A stretch of DNA of 64,000 nt from Pseudoalteromonas shioyasakiensis. Lineage in GTDB: Bacteria; Pseudomonadota; Gammaproteobacteria; Enterobacterales; Alteromonadaceae. A program made the translations under genes and the position numbers. Each line of letters begins with the position of its first letter. The first letter of the stretch is position 1. The notes below the pieces were generated by a model, which saw only the letters and a program-made list of their open reading frames with translations, did no database searches and had not been told where the DNA came from. The stretch is from positions 1 to 64,000 of the forward strand of contig NZ_JANIGL010000004.1 of NCBI RefSeq assembly GCF_024518675.1, written 5' to 3'. Shown here piece by piece: positions 16,792 to 26,886 of this stretch.

Positions 16792-18422
16792 TGAGTTTTA
16801 ATTTTTCGCTGTCTCAATGGCAGCTTTTTGCATGGGTTATTGGCATCACGCTTGTAACCCCATTATGCTTTTTACTTTTCGAGTCGCTGCAAGGCGATTC
16901 TGACGTTTTTAGCCACCTTTGGAGTACGGTGTTGTGGGACTACACTCGCAATACATTGTTACTTATTTTGGGTGTATGCGCAGTAAGTTGTACCATTGCG
17001 CTGCCATTGGCTTGGCTCACGGCCTATTGCGATTTTCCAGGCCGTAAGCACTTTGAATGGGCATTAATGCTACCCCTTGCCATGCCAACCTATATCATTG
17101 CTTATGTTTACACGGACTTATTTGATTACGCAGGACCCATACAAATAGCACTGCGAAATTGGTTTGGTTGGCAATCCCCTGATGATTATTGGTTTTTTGA
17201 TATGCGCACATTAGAGGGAGCAATTATGATGATTGCATTGGTGCTTTACCCCTACCTCTATTTAATATTTAAAACTGCATTGCGAGAGCAGTCATTTAAA
17301 TTGGTACAGGCCAGTCAGATTATGGGGTTAACACCTATACAAAGCTTTTATCGGGTAAGTTTACCCCTTGCACGAGGTGCAATTGTGGCAGGGCTTACCT
17401 TAATTAGCATGGAGACAATGGCTGACTTTGCTACAGTAAATTACTTTGCAGTAAGTACGTTAACAACGGCTGTTTATGATACTTGGTTGGGTTATTACTC
17501 ATTAACCGCAGCCGCAAAAATATCAGGCATTATGTTATTCATACTGTTTTTAGTTTTAACCATTGAGCGCTTTAGTCGCCGCAAGCAAGCTGTATTTGAA
17601 CGTCAATCAGGTATAAACAGTGAGACACTTTATGTCTTAAAAGGTAAATCTGCATGGTGGGCAACCTCGTTTTGTTGCGCTGTATTATTTTTTGCCTTTG
17701 TTTTGCCCGTTGCAGTGTTATTAAAATATGCTATCGCTTATGCCGCGCAAGCATGGAATGATGCGTTCTTTTTATATGCTTGGCAGAGCTTTAAAGTGGC
17801 GGGGTTGGTATCTGTGGTCACGGTTATTTTAAGTTTACTTATAGTGTTTTATCAACGTATTGGCAAACAACAATATTTGCTTGTACCAGGGCGTTTAGCA
17901 AGTACAGGTTATGCTTTACCTGGAACTGTTTTAGCAATTGCAGTTTTATTGCCTTTAACCGTGCTTGATGATCGGCTCAATGCTTTGTTAGAGCCACTTG
18001 AAATTGCACCCGGTTTACTTTTCAGTGGTACGTTATTTGCCATAATCTTTGCTTATGTTGTGCGTTTTTATGCTATTGCTCATGGTGCCATCGAAGCCAG
18101 TTTTATGCGAATTAGTCCTTCTTTGGATATGGCTAGTCAATCTATGGGTAAAAGCCATGGGCAAACGTTACGCAAAGTACATATTCCTTTATTACGTCGG
18201 GGTATTTTAACCGCAGGCCTATTGGTGTTTATTGAGTGTATGAAAGAGTTACCGGCAGCTTTACTGCTTAGGCCATTCAATTTTGAAACCCTTGCAACTC
18301 ATGTATTTCAATATGTGAGTGATGAGCAGTTAGAGCTGGCTTCTATCTCCGCGCTTGCTATTGTTGTCGTTGGCTTAGTGCCTTTATATTTTGTTAATCG
18401 CTCAATGGAGCAGCGCAGTTAA
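16791..18422 (+). CDS. fbpB: Iron(III) ABC transporter, fused permease
   Basis: A 543-residue inner-membrane permease made of two homologous transmembrane halves (about 10-265 and 290-535), around twelve hydrophobic segments in all, the normal FbpB/AfuB architecture. Each half has a cytoplasmic EAA-type loop: one near 175-195 (QASQIMGLTPIQSFYRV) and one near 445-465 (MASQSMGKSHGQTLRKV). The start overlaps the fbpA stop by one base and fbpC follows immediately, so the three are translated together. Confidence 0.92.
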   Translation: MSFNFSLSQWQLFAWVIGITLVTPLCFLLFESLQGDSDVFSHLWSTVLWDYTRNTLLLILGVCAVSCTIALPLAWLTAYCDFPGRKHFEWALMLPLAMPTYIIAYVYTDLFDYAGPIQIALRNWFGWQSPDDYWFFDMRTLEGAIMMIALVLYPYLYLIFKTALREQSFKLVQASQIMGLTPIQSFYRVSLPLARGAIVAGLTLISMETMADFATVNYFAVSTLTTAVYDTWLGYYSLTAAAKISGIMLFILFLVLTIERFSRRKQAVFERQSGINSETLYVLKGKSAWWATSFCCAVLFFAFVLPVAVLLKYAIAYAAQAWNDAFFLYAWQSFKVAGLVSVVTVILSLLIVFYQRIGKQQYLLVPGRLASTGYALPGTVLAIAVLLPLTVLDDRLNALLEPLEIAPGLLFSGTLFAIIFAYVVRFYAIAHGAIEASFMRISPSLDMASQSMGKSHGQTLRKVHIPLLRRGILTAGLLVFIECMKELPAALLLRPFNFETLATHVFQYVSDEQLELASISALAIVVVGLVPLYFVNRSMEQRS

Positions 18423-19469
18423 ATGAGTAGCTTAGTCTTAGATAATTTATCTTATCAATATAATGAAACCGCGGTGATTGAAGGGTTAAACTTAACGGTC
18501 GAAAACGACGAAATAGTGTGTTTACTTGGTGCCAGTGGCTGCGGTAAAACAACCACTTTAAAAGCTATCGCAGGAATTATTACCGCGCAGCAAGGCAAAG
18601 TTTATATTAACGCTAAACTTGTCTCTGGTGCTGGATTATTTGTGGCACCGGAGCATCGTAATATAGGTATGATGTTTCAAGACTATGCGCTGTTTCCGCA
18701 TTTAACAGTTGCTGACAATATCGCTTTTGGTTTAACTAATATGACTAGAGCCCAAAAGCAGCTGCGTGTGGAGGAAATGTTAGGATTAGTGCAACTCGAA
18801 GGGTGTGCAAAGCGTTTCCCTCACCAGTTATCTGGAGGTCAACAGCAACGTGTAGCGATTGCCAGAGCATTGGCTTATAAACCAAGTTTATTATTACTTG
18901 ATGAGCCTTTTTCGAATATTGATACTCAAGTACGTTTTGAATTGATTGCAGATATTCGTCGTATTATCAAAAGTCAGCAGGTCTCTGCTGTGTTTGTTAC
19001 CCACTCTAAAGAAGAAGCGTTTGCATTTTCTGATACACTTGCGGTCATGCATCGCGGAAAAATTGCTCAGCAAGGCACTCCAGAGCAGCTTTTTACTGCA
19101 CCAAACTCAAAGGTAGTTGCAGAATTTCTAGGTCAGGGCATATACTTAAGCGCAGAAGTATTAACAGCAACTGAATACTCAACGCGCTTTGGTTTGGTAA
19201 CATCGTTGATTGCTAATCGCCATAACTCAGCGCAGGGGCAGTTATATGTTCGCTCACACCATCTTGTTTTAACTGCAGCGTCAGAGCAAAGTGAACAAAC
19301 AGTTAAGGTATTAAATCGGCGCTTTATTGGCACAAGCTATGTTTATAAAGTGATGATAGATGGGCAAGAAGTTGAAGTTGCTGCCGAGCTAGCGCAGTCA
19401 TTTAATTTAAATGAGCTAGTGACTATAAAAATAAAACCACACACGGTAAATTTTTTCGCTGATAAATAA
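18423..19469 (+). CDS. fbpC: Iron(III) ABC transporter, ATP-binding protein
   Basis: A 348-residue ABC ATPase that drives iron import through FbpB. Walker A is GASGCGKT at 36-43, the Q-loop is MMFQDYALFPH, the signature is LSGGQQQRVAIARAL near 138-152, Walker B is LLLLDEPFSNID, and the H-loop is VTHSKEEA. The roughly 100-residue C-terminal extension is the TOBE-type regulatory region of this subfamily. ATG 18423 directly follows the fbpB stop. Confidence 0.93.
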   Translation: MSSLVLDNLSYQYNETAVIEGLNLTVENDEIVCLLGASGCGKTTTLKAIAGIITAQQGKVYINAKLVSGAGLFVAPEHRNIGMMFQDYALFPHLTVADNIAFGLTNMTRAQKQLRVEEMLGLVQLEGCAKRFPHQLSGGQQQRVAIARALAYKPSLLLLDEPFSNIDTQVRFELIADIRRIIKSQQVSAVFVTHSKEEAFAFSDTLAVMHRGKIAQQGTPEQLFTAPNSKVVAEFLGQGIYLSAEVLTATEYSTRFGLVTSLIANRHNSAQGQLYVRSHHLVLTAASEQSEQTVKVLNRRFIGTSYVYKVMIDGQEVEVAAELAQSFNLNELVTIKIKPHTVNFFADK

Positions 19470-19505
19470 TTAAAGCTGTGTCCAAATTAGAGTTAAGGAT
19501 CTTCC

Positions 19506-20405
19506 ATGGCGCAAGCGCAATCAGGGATTTGTGCTGAAGCAAACTTACACGGTTTGCATTTGTTTTTTAATGTATTTGATGGTCATGATGAGTCATTACG
19601 CAAAAAATTAAAGCGGGTTAGTGCGATTCAAGATGAGTTTGCTGATCAGTTTTCTGAGTCAATGCTATCTAGCTTTGTTGCAGTAGGTGCTCAGTATTGG
19701 CCCCATATATTGCCTGAGTTTATCCCTAGCCAGCTACAAAGCTTTCCTAATATCACCCATAATGATCATGTTATGGGGGCTCAACCTTTTGATTTATTCG
19801 TGCAAATACGCTCTGACAGGGAAGATGTTAACCACCTTTTTGCATTGCAAATATTGCAGTTGTTCGCGCCCGATGTTGAACTGGTAGAGCAAATAAGAAA
19901 CTTTCGATTTTTAGATGGCCGCGATTTTAATGGCTTTATCCTAGGTGGTAATACCCCCCATGGCCGACAAAAAAGGGTCACAGCGCTGGTCAATAATCCC
20001 AGTCACTTTGAAGATCAGGGCAGCTATATCCATGTTCAGCGTTATAAGCACGATTTAAGTGTGTGGCAGCATTTATCGCTACAAGAGCAAGAGCAAATTA
20101 TGGGGCGAAGTCGTTTGGATAATAACTTACTGGAGCCAAGTGTTGATACTAGCCATGCCACGCGCACTGAACTTAAAGATGAGCAAGGCCAACCGTTACT
20201 ACTAAGCCAAAGTATGCCCTATGGTGATGTTTACGAACAAGGGGTGTTATCTATTTGCTGTGCAGCACAAGGTAATGCATTCGAAAAAGTATTAAAAAGT
20301 CGGTTAGGGCAGGGCGATTGTTACGACCATTGGCTTGATTTTACTCAAGCTGATATGGGCTCTGCTTTTTTCGCCCCATCAATTAACTTTTTAAAACAGC
20401 TCTAA
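19506..20405 (+). CDS. DyP-type haem peroxidase
   Basis: A 299-residue DyP-type peroxidase of the short, YfeX-like class without a Tat signal, so probably cytoplasmic. The family motif with the catalytic aspartate appears as [10 protein letters not shown] near 136-145. The likely proximal haem ligand is the histidine in DTSHATR, and the [10 protein letters not shown] segment follows. It starts 36 bp after fbpC in the same direction with AAGGAT before ATG 19506, so it may be the last gene of the iron operon. DyP enzymes use H2O2 and have been linked with iron and haem metabolism (EfeB, YfeX). The physiological substrate cannot be told from sequence. Its stop overlaps argR by 4 bp. Confidence 0.88.
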   Translation: MAQAQSGICAEANLHGLHLFFNVFDGHDESLRKKLKRVSAIQDEFADQFSESMLSSFVAVGAQYWPHILPEFIPSQLQSFPNITHNDHVMGAQPFDLFVQIRSDREDVNHLFALQILQLFAPDVELVEQIRNFRFLDGRDFNGFILGGNTPHGRQKRVTALVNNPSHFEDQGSYIHVQRYKHDLSVWQHLSLQEQEQIMGRSRLDNNLLEPSVDTSHATRTELKDEQGQPLLLSQSMPYGDVYEQGVLSICCAAQGNAFEKVLKSRLGQGDCYDHWLDFTQADMGSAFFAPSINFLKQL

Positions 20406-20869
20406 ACTGTATCAAATAAGATTCGAACGCGTTCTAAGGTTACGTCTATTTCAGAAATCTTAGCTGGAGCAATAAAAATGGTATCGTCACCGGCAATAGT
20501 CCCCAGTACGCCATCGGCTTTACCTAAAGAATCTAACAAACGAGCAATTAACTGCGCGGCTCCAGGGCTGGTACGAATAATGATCATCATTTCATTGTGC
20601 ATTATGTCAATAACCAACTGGCGCAGTGGGCTTTTAGCGGTTGGTACGCCCATTTCTGCAGGTAAGCAGTAAACCATTTCTTGTTTGGCGTTACGGGTTC
20701 GTACTGCACCAAATTTACTTAACATGCGAGAGACTTTACTTTGGCTGATATTATCAAAGCCTTGCTCTTTTAGGGCATCAACAATCTCGCCTTGAGAGCC
20801 AAAATTTTCTTCTTTTAAAAGTGACTTAAAGGCTTTAACTAGCGCTTCTTGTTTATCTTGTGGTTGCAT
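20402..20869 (-). CDS. argR: Arginine repressor ArgR
   Basis: ArgR is the hexameric, arginine-dependent regulator of arginine metabolism. The 155-residue protein has an N-terminal winged helix ([34 protein letters not shown]) and a C-terminal arginine-binding domain with [11 protein letters not shown]. It is divergent from mdh, the same arrangement as in E. coli, and ARG boxes lie upstream, consistent with autorepression. The 3' end overlaps the convergent DyP gene by 4 bp. Confidence 0.96.
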   Translation of the reverse strand: MQPQDKQEALVKAFKSLLKEENFGSQGEIVDALKEQGFDNISQSKVSRMLSKFGAVRTRNAKQEMVYCLPAEMGVPTAKSPLRQLVIDIMHNEMMIIIRTSPGAAQLIARLLDSLGKADGVLGTIAGDDTIFIAPAKISEIDVTLERVRILFDTV

Positions 20870-20916
20870 GTAATTTTTCTGCTTTGTTATTGGATGACCT
20901 AAATTCTACACAAAAA

Positions 20917-20930
20917 TGAATATTTATGCA
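20917..20930. promoter_or_regulatory. ARG box, argR-proximal
   Basis: TGAATATTTATGCA matches the ARG box core TGAATWWWWATTCA at 13 of 14 positions. It lies about 50 bp upstream of the argR start, a position suited to autorepression. Confidence 0.7.
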
Positions 20931-20991
20931 GTAGTTGTTTAGCTTAGCTTACTCTTCGAACCTGGAATATGACTAAATTTACAACTATGGT

Positions 20992-21005
20992 CGAAATTAT
21001 ATGCA
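20992..21005. promoter_or_regulatory. Second, weaker ARG box
   Basis: CGAAATTATATGCA matches the ARG box core at about 11 of 14 positions. It lies 62 bp after the first box and about 90 bp before mdh. Confidence 0.4.
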
Positions 21006-21093
21006 AAATAAGCAGGATAAATTTGTCTTTAGGCGCTAATTTCTTTATCTTAGTGCCACAAATATTTTCTACCTTAAATTACGGAGAATTCCA

Positions 21094-22029
21094 ATGAAAG
21101 TTGCTGTATTAGGTGCTGCAGGCGGTATCGGTCAAGCGTTGTCTTTATTATTAAAAACAGGTTTACCAGCTGGTTCTGAATTATCACTTTATGATGTTGC
21201 ACCCGTTGTTCCTGGTGTTGCTGTTGATCTTTCTCACATCCCAACAGATGTTAAAGTAACTGGTTTTGGTGCTGATGCACTTGATCAAGCGCTAACAGGT
21301 TGTGATATCGTACTTATCCCTGCAGGCATGCCGCGTAAGCCGGGTATGGACCGTGCAGATTTATTCAACGTAAATGCTGGTATCATCAAAACATTAGCTG
21401 AAGGAATCGTTGCTAACTGTCCTAAAGCATTAGTAGGTATTATCACTAATCCAGTTAATGGAACTGTGCCAATCGTTGCTGAAGTATTCAAAAAAGCGGG
21501 TACTTATGATGCTAACCGTGTTTTCGGTATTACTACACTTGATGTAATTCGTTCTGAAGCATTTGTTGCTGAGCTTAAAGGTGTTGATGTTGCTACTGTT
21601 AAAGTACCAGTCATTGGTGGTCACTCAGGTACAACTATTCTGCCACTACTTTCTCAAGTTGAAGGTGTTACTTTCACTGATGAAGAAGTTGCAGCACTTA
21701 CTCCACGTATCCAAAATGCAGGTACTGAAGTAGTAAACGCTAAAGCGGGTGGCGGTTCAGCTACATTATCTATGGGTGCAGCTGCAGCTCGTTTTTGTAT
21801 GTCTTTAGTTAAAGGCCTACAAGGTGAAGAAGTTGTAGACTACGCATATGTTGCAGTTGAAGGTGGCGATGCAGAATACTTTGCACACCCAGTACGTTTA
21901 GGTAAAAATGGCGTAGAAGAAATTCTTTCTTACGGCGAGTTAAGTGCGTTTGAGCAGCAAGCTAAAAACGATATGCTAGATACGCTAAAAAAAGACATCC
22001 AAGAAGGTGTTGATTTCATCAACGCATAA
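21094..22029 (+). CDS. mdh: Malate dehydrogenase (NAD)
   Basis: Mdh interconverts malate and oxaloacetate in the TCA cycle. The 311-residue protein is the length of the gammaproteobacterial enzyme. It starts with the NAD-binding [18 protein letters not shown] motif and has the substrate-binding arginine loop [16 protein letters not shown] near 77-92, ITNPVN, and the catalytic histidine in [16 protein letters not shown]. The ribosome-binding site GGAGAA precedes ATG 21094. It is monocistronic with a strong terminator. Confidence 0.98.
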   Translation: MKVAVLGAAGGIGQALSLLLKTGLPAGSELSLYDVAPVVPGVAVDLSHIPTDVKVTGFGADALDQALTGCDIVLIPAGMPRKPGMDRADLFNVNAGIIKTLAEGIVANCPKALVGIITNPVNGTVPIVAEVFKKAGTYDANRVFGITTLDVIRSEAFVAELKGVDVATVKVPVIGGHSGTTILPLLSQVEGVTFTDEEVAALTPRIQNAGTEVVNAKAGGGSATLSMGAAAARFCMSLVKGLQGEEVVDYAYVAVEGGDAEYFAHPVRLGKNGVEEILSYGELSAFEQQAKNDMLDTLKKDIQEGVDFINA

Positions 22030-22062
22030 TCTTGTTATTATTGCCAAGTGATTGGCGATAAT

Positions 22063-22090
22063 AAAAAAGCCTGCAATTGCAGGCTTTTTT
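22063..22090. terminator. Bidirectional terminator between mdh and ispB
   Basis: AAAAAAGCCTGCA / TGCAGGCTTTTTT is a perfect palindrome with A and T tracts on both sides, so it can end both mdh and the convergent ispB. Confidence 0.93.
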
Positions 22091-22112
22091 TATGCTCGAA
22101 GTTATCGTTAGT

Positions 22113-23084
22113 TTAATGGCTGCGGTCAACTGCAATACGGGCTAGGCTTATTAATGCTTCTCTATAAGGCGAATCAGCCAGTACTGATAAGCAGGCGATA
22201 GCTTTATCTGCTTCTTCATCTGCTTTACTCATGGTAAATTCTAGCGCGTTAGTTTCACGCAAAGCACTTAAAATCGCGTCTAAGTGATCCATGCCATTGC
22301 TATGCTCTATTGCATCTCGAATGAGCTGAACTTGCTCTGCATTACCTTGTTGCATTGCATATATAAGTGGCAGCGTCGGTTTGCCTTCCGCTAAATCATC
22401 ACCAATATTTTTACCTAGCTGCTCAGCATCTGCATTATAATCGAGTACATCATCAACTAATTGAAATGCTGTGCCTAAGTGCATTCCATAAAGGTTCAGT
22501 GCTCTAAGTGTTGCCTCGTCTTGCTCTGTAATAACGGCGGCAAGCCCTGTAGCTGCTTCAAATAGTTTAGCTGTTTTAGAGTAGATGACCTGCATATAGC
22601 TGTCTTCAGTGGTATCGGGGTCGTTACAATTCATTAATTGCAAGACTTCACCTTCAGCAATGACATTGGTTGCATCAGCTAATATTTGCATGACCTGCAT
22701 TTTACCAATGCCCACCATTAGCTGAAAAGAGCGTGTATAAATAAAGTCACCCACAAGCACGCTTGCAGCATTACCAAACTCAGCATTTGCAGTTGGCGTA
22801 CCTCTGCGTAAGTTGGATTCATCTACAACGTCATCATGTAATAAAGTTGCGGTATGAATAAACTCAACGATAGTTGCTAAGGTAATGTGGTCATTGCCTT
22901 TATAGCCTAGTGCTTTTGCCGCCAAAATAGCCAACATAGGACGAACACGCTTGCCGCCACTGTTAACTATATATAAGCCTAGTTGATTAACTAAAGCCAC
23001 ATCAGACTGCATTTGTGCGTGTATAAGTTGGTTGACGTCATTCATATCGTTTTCGATTAACGCCTGGATAGCTTTTATATCCAT
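22113..23084 (-). CDS. ispB: Octaprenyl diphosphate synthase
   Basis: IspB extends farnesyl diphosphate with isopentenyl diphosphate to make the C40-type side chain of ubiquinone and menaquinone. The two aspartate-rich motifs are LLHDDVVDESNLRRG (first) and LVDDVLDY (second), with GGKRVRP at the substrate-binding N-terminal region. ATG 23084 is chosen because CGGAG sits five bases before it. That gives 323 residues, equal to the E. coli protein; an upstream TTG would place the ribosome-binding site inside the gene. It is divergent from rplU-rpmA, as in E. coli. Confidence 0.96.
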   Translation of the reverse strand: MDIKAIQALIENDMNDVNQLIHAQMQSDVALVNQLGLYIVNSGGKRVRPMLAILAAKALGYKGNDHITLATIVEFIHTATLLHDDVVDESNLRRGTPTANAEFGNAASVLVGDFIYTRSFQLMVGIGKMQVMQILADATNVIAEGEVLQLMNCNDPDTTEDSYMQVIYSKTAKLFEAATGLAAVITEQDEATLRALNLYGMHLGTAFQLVDDVLDYNADAEQLGKNIGDDLAEGKPTLPLIYAMQQGNAEQVQLIRDAIEHSNGMDHLDAILSALRETNALEFTMSKADEEADKAIACLSVLADSPYREALISLARIAVDRSH

Positions 23085-23403
23085 TGATCTCCGAGCCAAT
23101 TTTAATGGGTATACGCTGCAGATTGTACAACAAAAAACGCGCTCACTCGATATTTTGTGACAATTCGCTGAAAAAATAGGTTTAAAGTACTTATTTAATC
23201 CGTTTCCCCACAGATAAGTTAAATATAGTGGTAATTCACATGGTTACTTTTTATTCTTTAAAGCCGCTTCAGTCTTGATGTAATTTATTTGTCATCTTGA
23301 ACTAAAAAGCGCTTGGCATACCGGTAATTTAATATAAAATAGGGGAAAATATTGAATTGCTCTCAATGCAGCTATTTTTTATTCATTTAATTAAAAAACA
23401 GGC

Positions 23404-23432
23404 TTGCTAGTTTTTATGCATTAGCGTAAACT
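23404..23432 (+). promoter_or_regulatory. Predicted rplU promoter with GC-rich discriminator
   Basis: TTGCTA (23404-23409), a 17-bp spacer and TAAACT (23427-23432) lie 63 bp before rplU. They are followed by TCGCGCCC, a GC-rich discriminator of the kind found at stringently controlled ribosomal promoters. The remaining divergent gap to ispB (23085-23403) shows no other feature. Confidence 0.5.
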
Positions 23433-23494
23433 TCGCGCCCTATTGAAGAATATTTTAGTTGCGTCGATTTGAGGGCGCACAGACGGAGTTAATT

Positions 23495-23806
23495 ATGTAC
23501 GCGGTTTTCCAAAGTGGTGGTAAACAGCACCGTGTGACTGAAGGTCAAACAATTCGTCTTGAGAAATTAGACGTTGAAACTGGTGCAGCAGTTGAATTTG
23601 ATTCAGTACTTTTAGTTGCTGATGGTGAGAAAATCGAGATCGGTGTACCGTTCGTAAACGGTGGTAAAGTAACAGCTGAGGTTGTTTCACATGGTCGCGG
23701 TGAGAAGATTAAGGTTGTTAAATTTAGACGCCGTAAGCATTCTCGTAAGCAAATGGGCCATCGTCAATGGTTCACAGAAGTTAAAATCACTGGCATTAGC
23801 GCTTAA
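23495..23806 (+). CDS. rplU: 50S ribosomal protein L21
   Basis: L21 binds 23S rRNA in the large subunit. From ATG 23495, preceded by ACGGAGT, the product is 103 residues, identical in length to the E. coli protein. It starts [18 protein letters not shown] and has the conserved [19 protein letters not shown]-terminal segment. rpmA follows after 16 bp. Confidence 0.98.
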   Translation: MYAVFQSGGKQHRVTEGQTIRLEKLDVETGAAVEFDSVLLVADGEKIEIGVPFVNGGKVTAEVVSHGRGEKIKVVKFRRRKHSRKQMGHRQWFTEVKITGISA

Positions 23807-23822
23807 TTAGAGGTACTTAGAA

Positions 23823-24080
23823 ATGGCACATAAAAAAGCAGCTGGTAGTACTCGTAACGGTCGCGATTCAGAAAGCAAACGCCTAGGTGTTAAGCGTTTT
23901 GGTGGCGAATCAGTTCTAGCGGGTAGCATCATTGTACGTCAACGTGGTACTCGTTTCCACGCTGGCACAAACGTAGGTATCGGTAAAGACCACACTATCT
24001 TCGCAAAAGCAGATGGTAAAGTTCAGTTTGAACAAAAAGGTCCATTAAACCGTAAATACGTAAGCATCGTATCTGAGTAA
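23823..24080 (+). CDS. rpmA: 50S ribosomal protein L27
   Basis: L27 lies near the peptidyl transferase centre. The 85-residue product starts [20 protein letters not shown], the standard gammaproteobacterial N-terminus without the cleavable extension seen in Firmicutes, and has [15 protein letters not shown]. The gene pair rplU-rpmA ends at a strong terminator. Confidence 0.98.
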   Translation: MAHKKAAGSTRNGRDSESKRLGVKRFGGESVLAGSIIVRQRGTRFHAGTNVGIGKDHTIFAKADGKVQFEQKGPLNRKYVSIVSE

Positions 24081-24095
24081 TCAGAGCCGGTTCTT

Positions 24096-24123
24096 AAAAA
24101 ACCCCGCTTTTGCGGGGTTTTTT
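24096..24123 (+). terminator. Terminator after rpmA
   Basis: AACCCCGC / GCGGGGTT stem with a TTTT loop followed by TTTTTT, 15 bp after rpmA. Confidence 0.93.
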
Positions 24124-24212
24124 GTTTTAAGCCTTAAGAATATATACCCAAGCCTGCAATTAAGTTGGCTTGGGTATATAATAGTGTTATTAACAAGCCA
24201 ATCCTAAAGTGA

Positions 24213-25373
<1,161 letters not shown>

Positions 25374-25395
25374 TCGTAGTGCATGGATTTATTTG

Positions 25396-25419
25396 AAAAG
25401 GAGCTGACGCTCCTTTTTT
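25396..25419 (+). terminator. Terminator after cgtA
   Basis: AAAAGGAGC / GCTCCTTTTTT stem with a TGAC loop, 22 bp past the cgtA stop. Confidence 0.88.
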
Positions 25420-25451
25420 CTTGTTTAGCAATAAAGTATTAGGTGATTAAT

Positions 25452-25943
25452 GTGAAAATTTCAATGATTGCGGCAATGGCTAACAATCGCATTATTGGTC
25501 AAGACAATAAAATGCCGTGGCATCTACCTGCTGATTTACAACACTTTAAGCGTGTGACAATGAGTAAGCCGGTGATTATGGGTCGTAAAACATTTGAGTC
25601 GATAGGGCGTCCTTTACCAGGTAGAAAAAATATTATTATCAGTCGCAATGCACATTACAGTGCAGAGGGGATAGAAGTCGTCACCTCGCCAGAAGAGGCA
25701 TTATTACTGGTGAAAGGCTGTGAAGAAGTAATGATTATCGGCGGTGGTAATATTTATCAACAGTTTTTAAATCAAGCCAATACCCTTTATTTAACCTTTA
25801 TAGATTTAGCCGTAGAAGGCGATACGCAGTTCCCTGATTATGAAAAAGTTGCTAACTGGCAGCTAGTAGAAGAGCAAAGTTATCAGCCCGATGAGAAAAA
25901 TTTACATCAGTATAAATTCGTAACCTTGGATAAAGTTGAGTAA
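25452..25943 (+). CDS. folA: Dihydrofolate reductase
   Basis: FolA reduces dihydrofolate to tetrahydrofolate with NADPH and is the trimethoprim target. The active-site segment is NRIIGQDNKMPWHLPADLQ with the catalytic Asp, then MGRKTFESIGRPLPGR, IISRN and VMIIGGGNIYQQF. GTG 25452 is chosen because AGGTGA lies six bases upstream, giving 163 residues; an in-frame GTG at 25443 would add three residues but overlaps that ribosome-binding site. It is a single gene after the cgtA terminator. Confidence 0.95.
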   Translation: MKISMIAAMANNRIIGQDNKMPWHLPADLQHFKRVTMSKPVIMGRKTFESIGRPLPGRKNIIISRNAHYSAEGIEVVTSPEEALLLVKGCEEVMIIGGGNIYQQFLNQANTLYLTFIDLAVEGDTQFPDYEKVANWQLVEEQSYQPDEKNLHQYKFVTLDKVE

Positions 25944-26022
25944 CATTATTGCGCTTAAACTTATAGGTTGGTACAATAATAACCAACAAGCATAGGTAAA
26001 AAGTATTACTCAAGGGTGTCCA

Positions 26023-26400
26023 ATGGTTAAATTATCTACATTACTAGTTGTTACTGCTGTTATTTCTGGTTCGGTTGCATTTTCAGCACCGGTTAAAGCT
26101 GATGATCAGTTAGCTGTATCAATCTGTGAGTATATTGCTGCCGACGATAAAAATCGTCTTCGTAGTAAATTAAAGAGCTCACGTGTAAAAATCCGTAATA
26201 TCTACGATGCGGTACTTTGTAACGGTAACAATTTATTACGCCATGCAATTGCTAGTAATGCAGTTGATGCGGGTGAGTATGTAGTTAAAAACCTATCTAA
26301 AAGCTCATTATCAGATGGTGCCGATATTGCTTGGGCTGAGTCAAATGGTCATGGTGGCTCTGCACTTATTCCAGTAATTAAAGATCGCGCTGGTTTATAA
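26023..26400 (+). CDS. Exported DUF3718 protein
   Basis: A 125-residue protein with a Sec-type signal peptide at about 1-26 (cleavage after PVKA) and a domain resembling DUF3718, a small family known mainly from marine gammaproteobacteria. Two cysteines (SICEYI and AVLCNGNN) are well placed for one periplasmic disulfide. The C-terminal part has the small repeat-like stretch NLLRHAIASNAVDAGEYVV. The function is unknown. It is monocistronic, ended by the terminator at 26421. Confidence 0.75.
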   Translation: MVKLSTLLVVTAVISGSVAFSAPVKADDQLAVSICEYIAADDKNRLRSKLKSSRVKIRNIYDAVLCNGNNLLRHAIASNAVDAGEYVVKNLSKSSLSDGADIAWAESNGHGGSALIPVIKDRAGL

Positions 26401-26420
26401 GCTAAATAAATTCAATAAAC

Positions 26421-26442
26421 AAACCGCACTTGTGCGGTTTTT
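26421..26442 (+). terminator. Terminator after the DUF3718 gene
   Basis: AAACCGCAC / GTGCGGTTT stem with a short loop followed by TTG and a T-rich tract, 20 bp after the stop codon. Confidence 0.88.
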
Positions 26443-26512
26443 GTTTTTAGTATTAAAAGATAATAATCATCTCGAATTAGTTGTTTAAAAGTAAAGTCAC
26501 GCTAATCTTTTT

Positions 26513-26560
26513 CGCCAACTCGCCAACTCGCCAACTCGCCAACTCGCCAACTCGCCAACT
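26513..26560. repeat. 8-bp tandem array (CGCCAACT x6)
   Basis: Six perfect copies of CGCCAACT lie between the DUF3718 gene and the btuB leader. They run into two copies of a degenerate block of about 28 bp (26555-26583 and 26583-26610), each beginning CCAACTCGCACT and ending ATAGCC or ATAGGCC. The rest of the gap up to the riboswitch at 26681 shows nothing else. Confidence 0.92.
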
Positions 26561-26680
26561 CGCACTCTTTATAAGAAATAGCCCAACTCGCACTTTTGAA
26601 GAGATAGGCCAATTAGCTTTAGATGTATAGCCGTCCATTGACTTTCAGCGTTAAAATAATCACAATAACGACCTATTTTT

Positions 26681-26840
26681 AAGGTGCCTGCTAAATACAC
26701 CAAGTATAGATTTCAAGGTAATGAAATTTAAAGCAGGATAATCGGGAAGTTGGTGCATGGTCATGATGAGCATAATCCCAACACTGCCCCCGCAACGGTA
26801 ATGTACTGATCAAGTACAGAGTCCGGAGACCGGCCTTGAT
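26681..26840 (+). ncRNA. Cobalamin riboswitch in the btuB leader
   Basis: The conserved B12-riboswitch blocks appear in order: AAGGTGCCTG, then GCAGGATAATCGGGAA, then TGAGCATAATCCCAACACTG, the B12 box CTGCCCCCGCAACGGTAA, and AGTCCGGAGACCGGCC. Adenosylcobalamin binding is expected to switch off btuB, probably by hiding the ribosome-binding site about 40 nt downstream. The block order and spacing are typical of the class; the exact ends are estimates. Confidence 0.95.
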
Positions 26841-26886
26841 ACAAATTTACTATTGCTTGTGCGGTGGGCACGGGTCAGGGGATATC

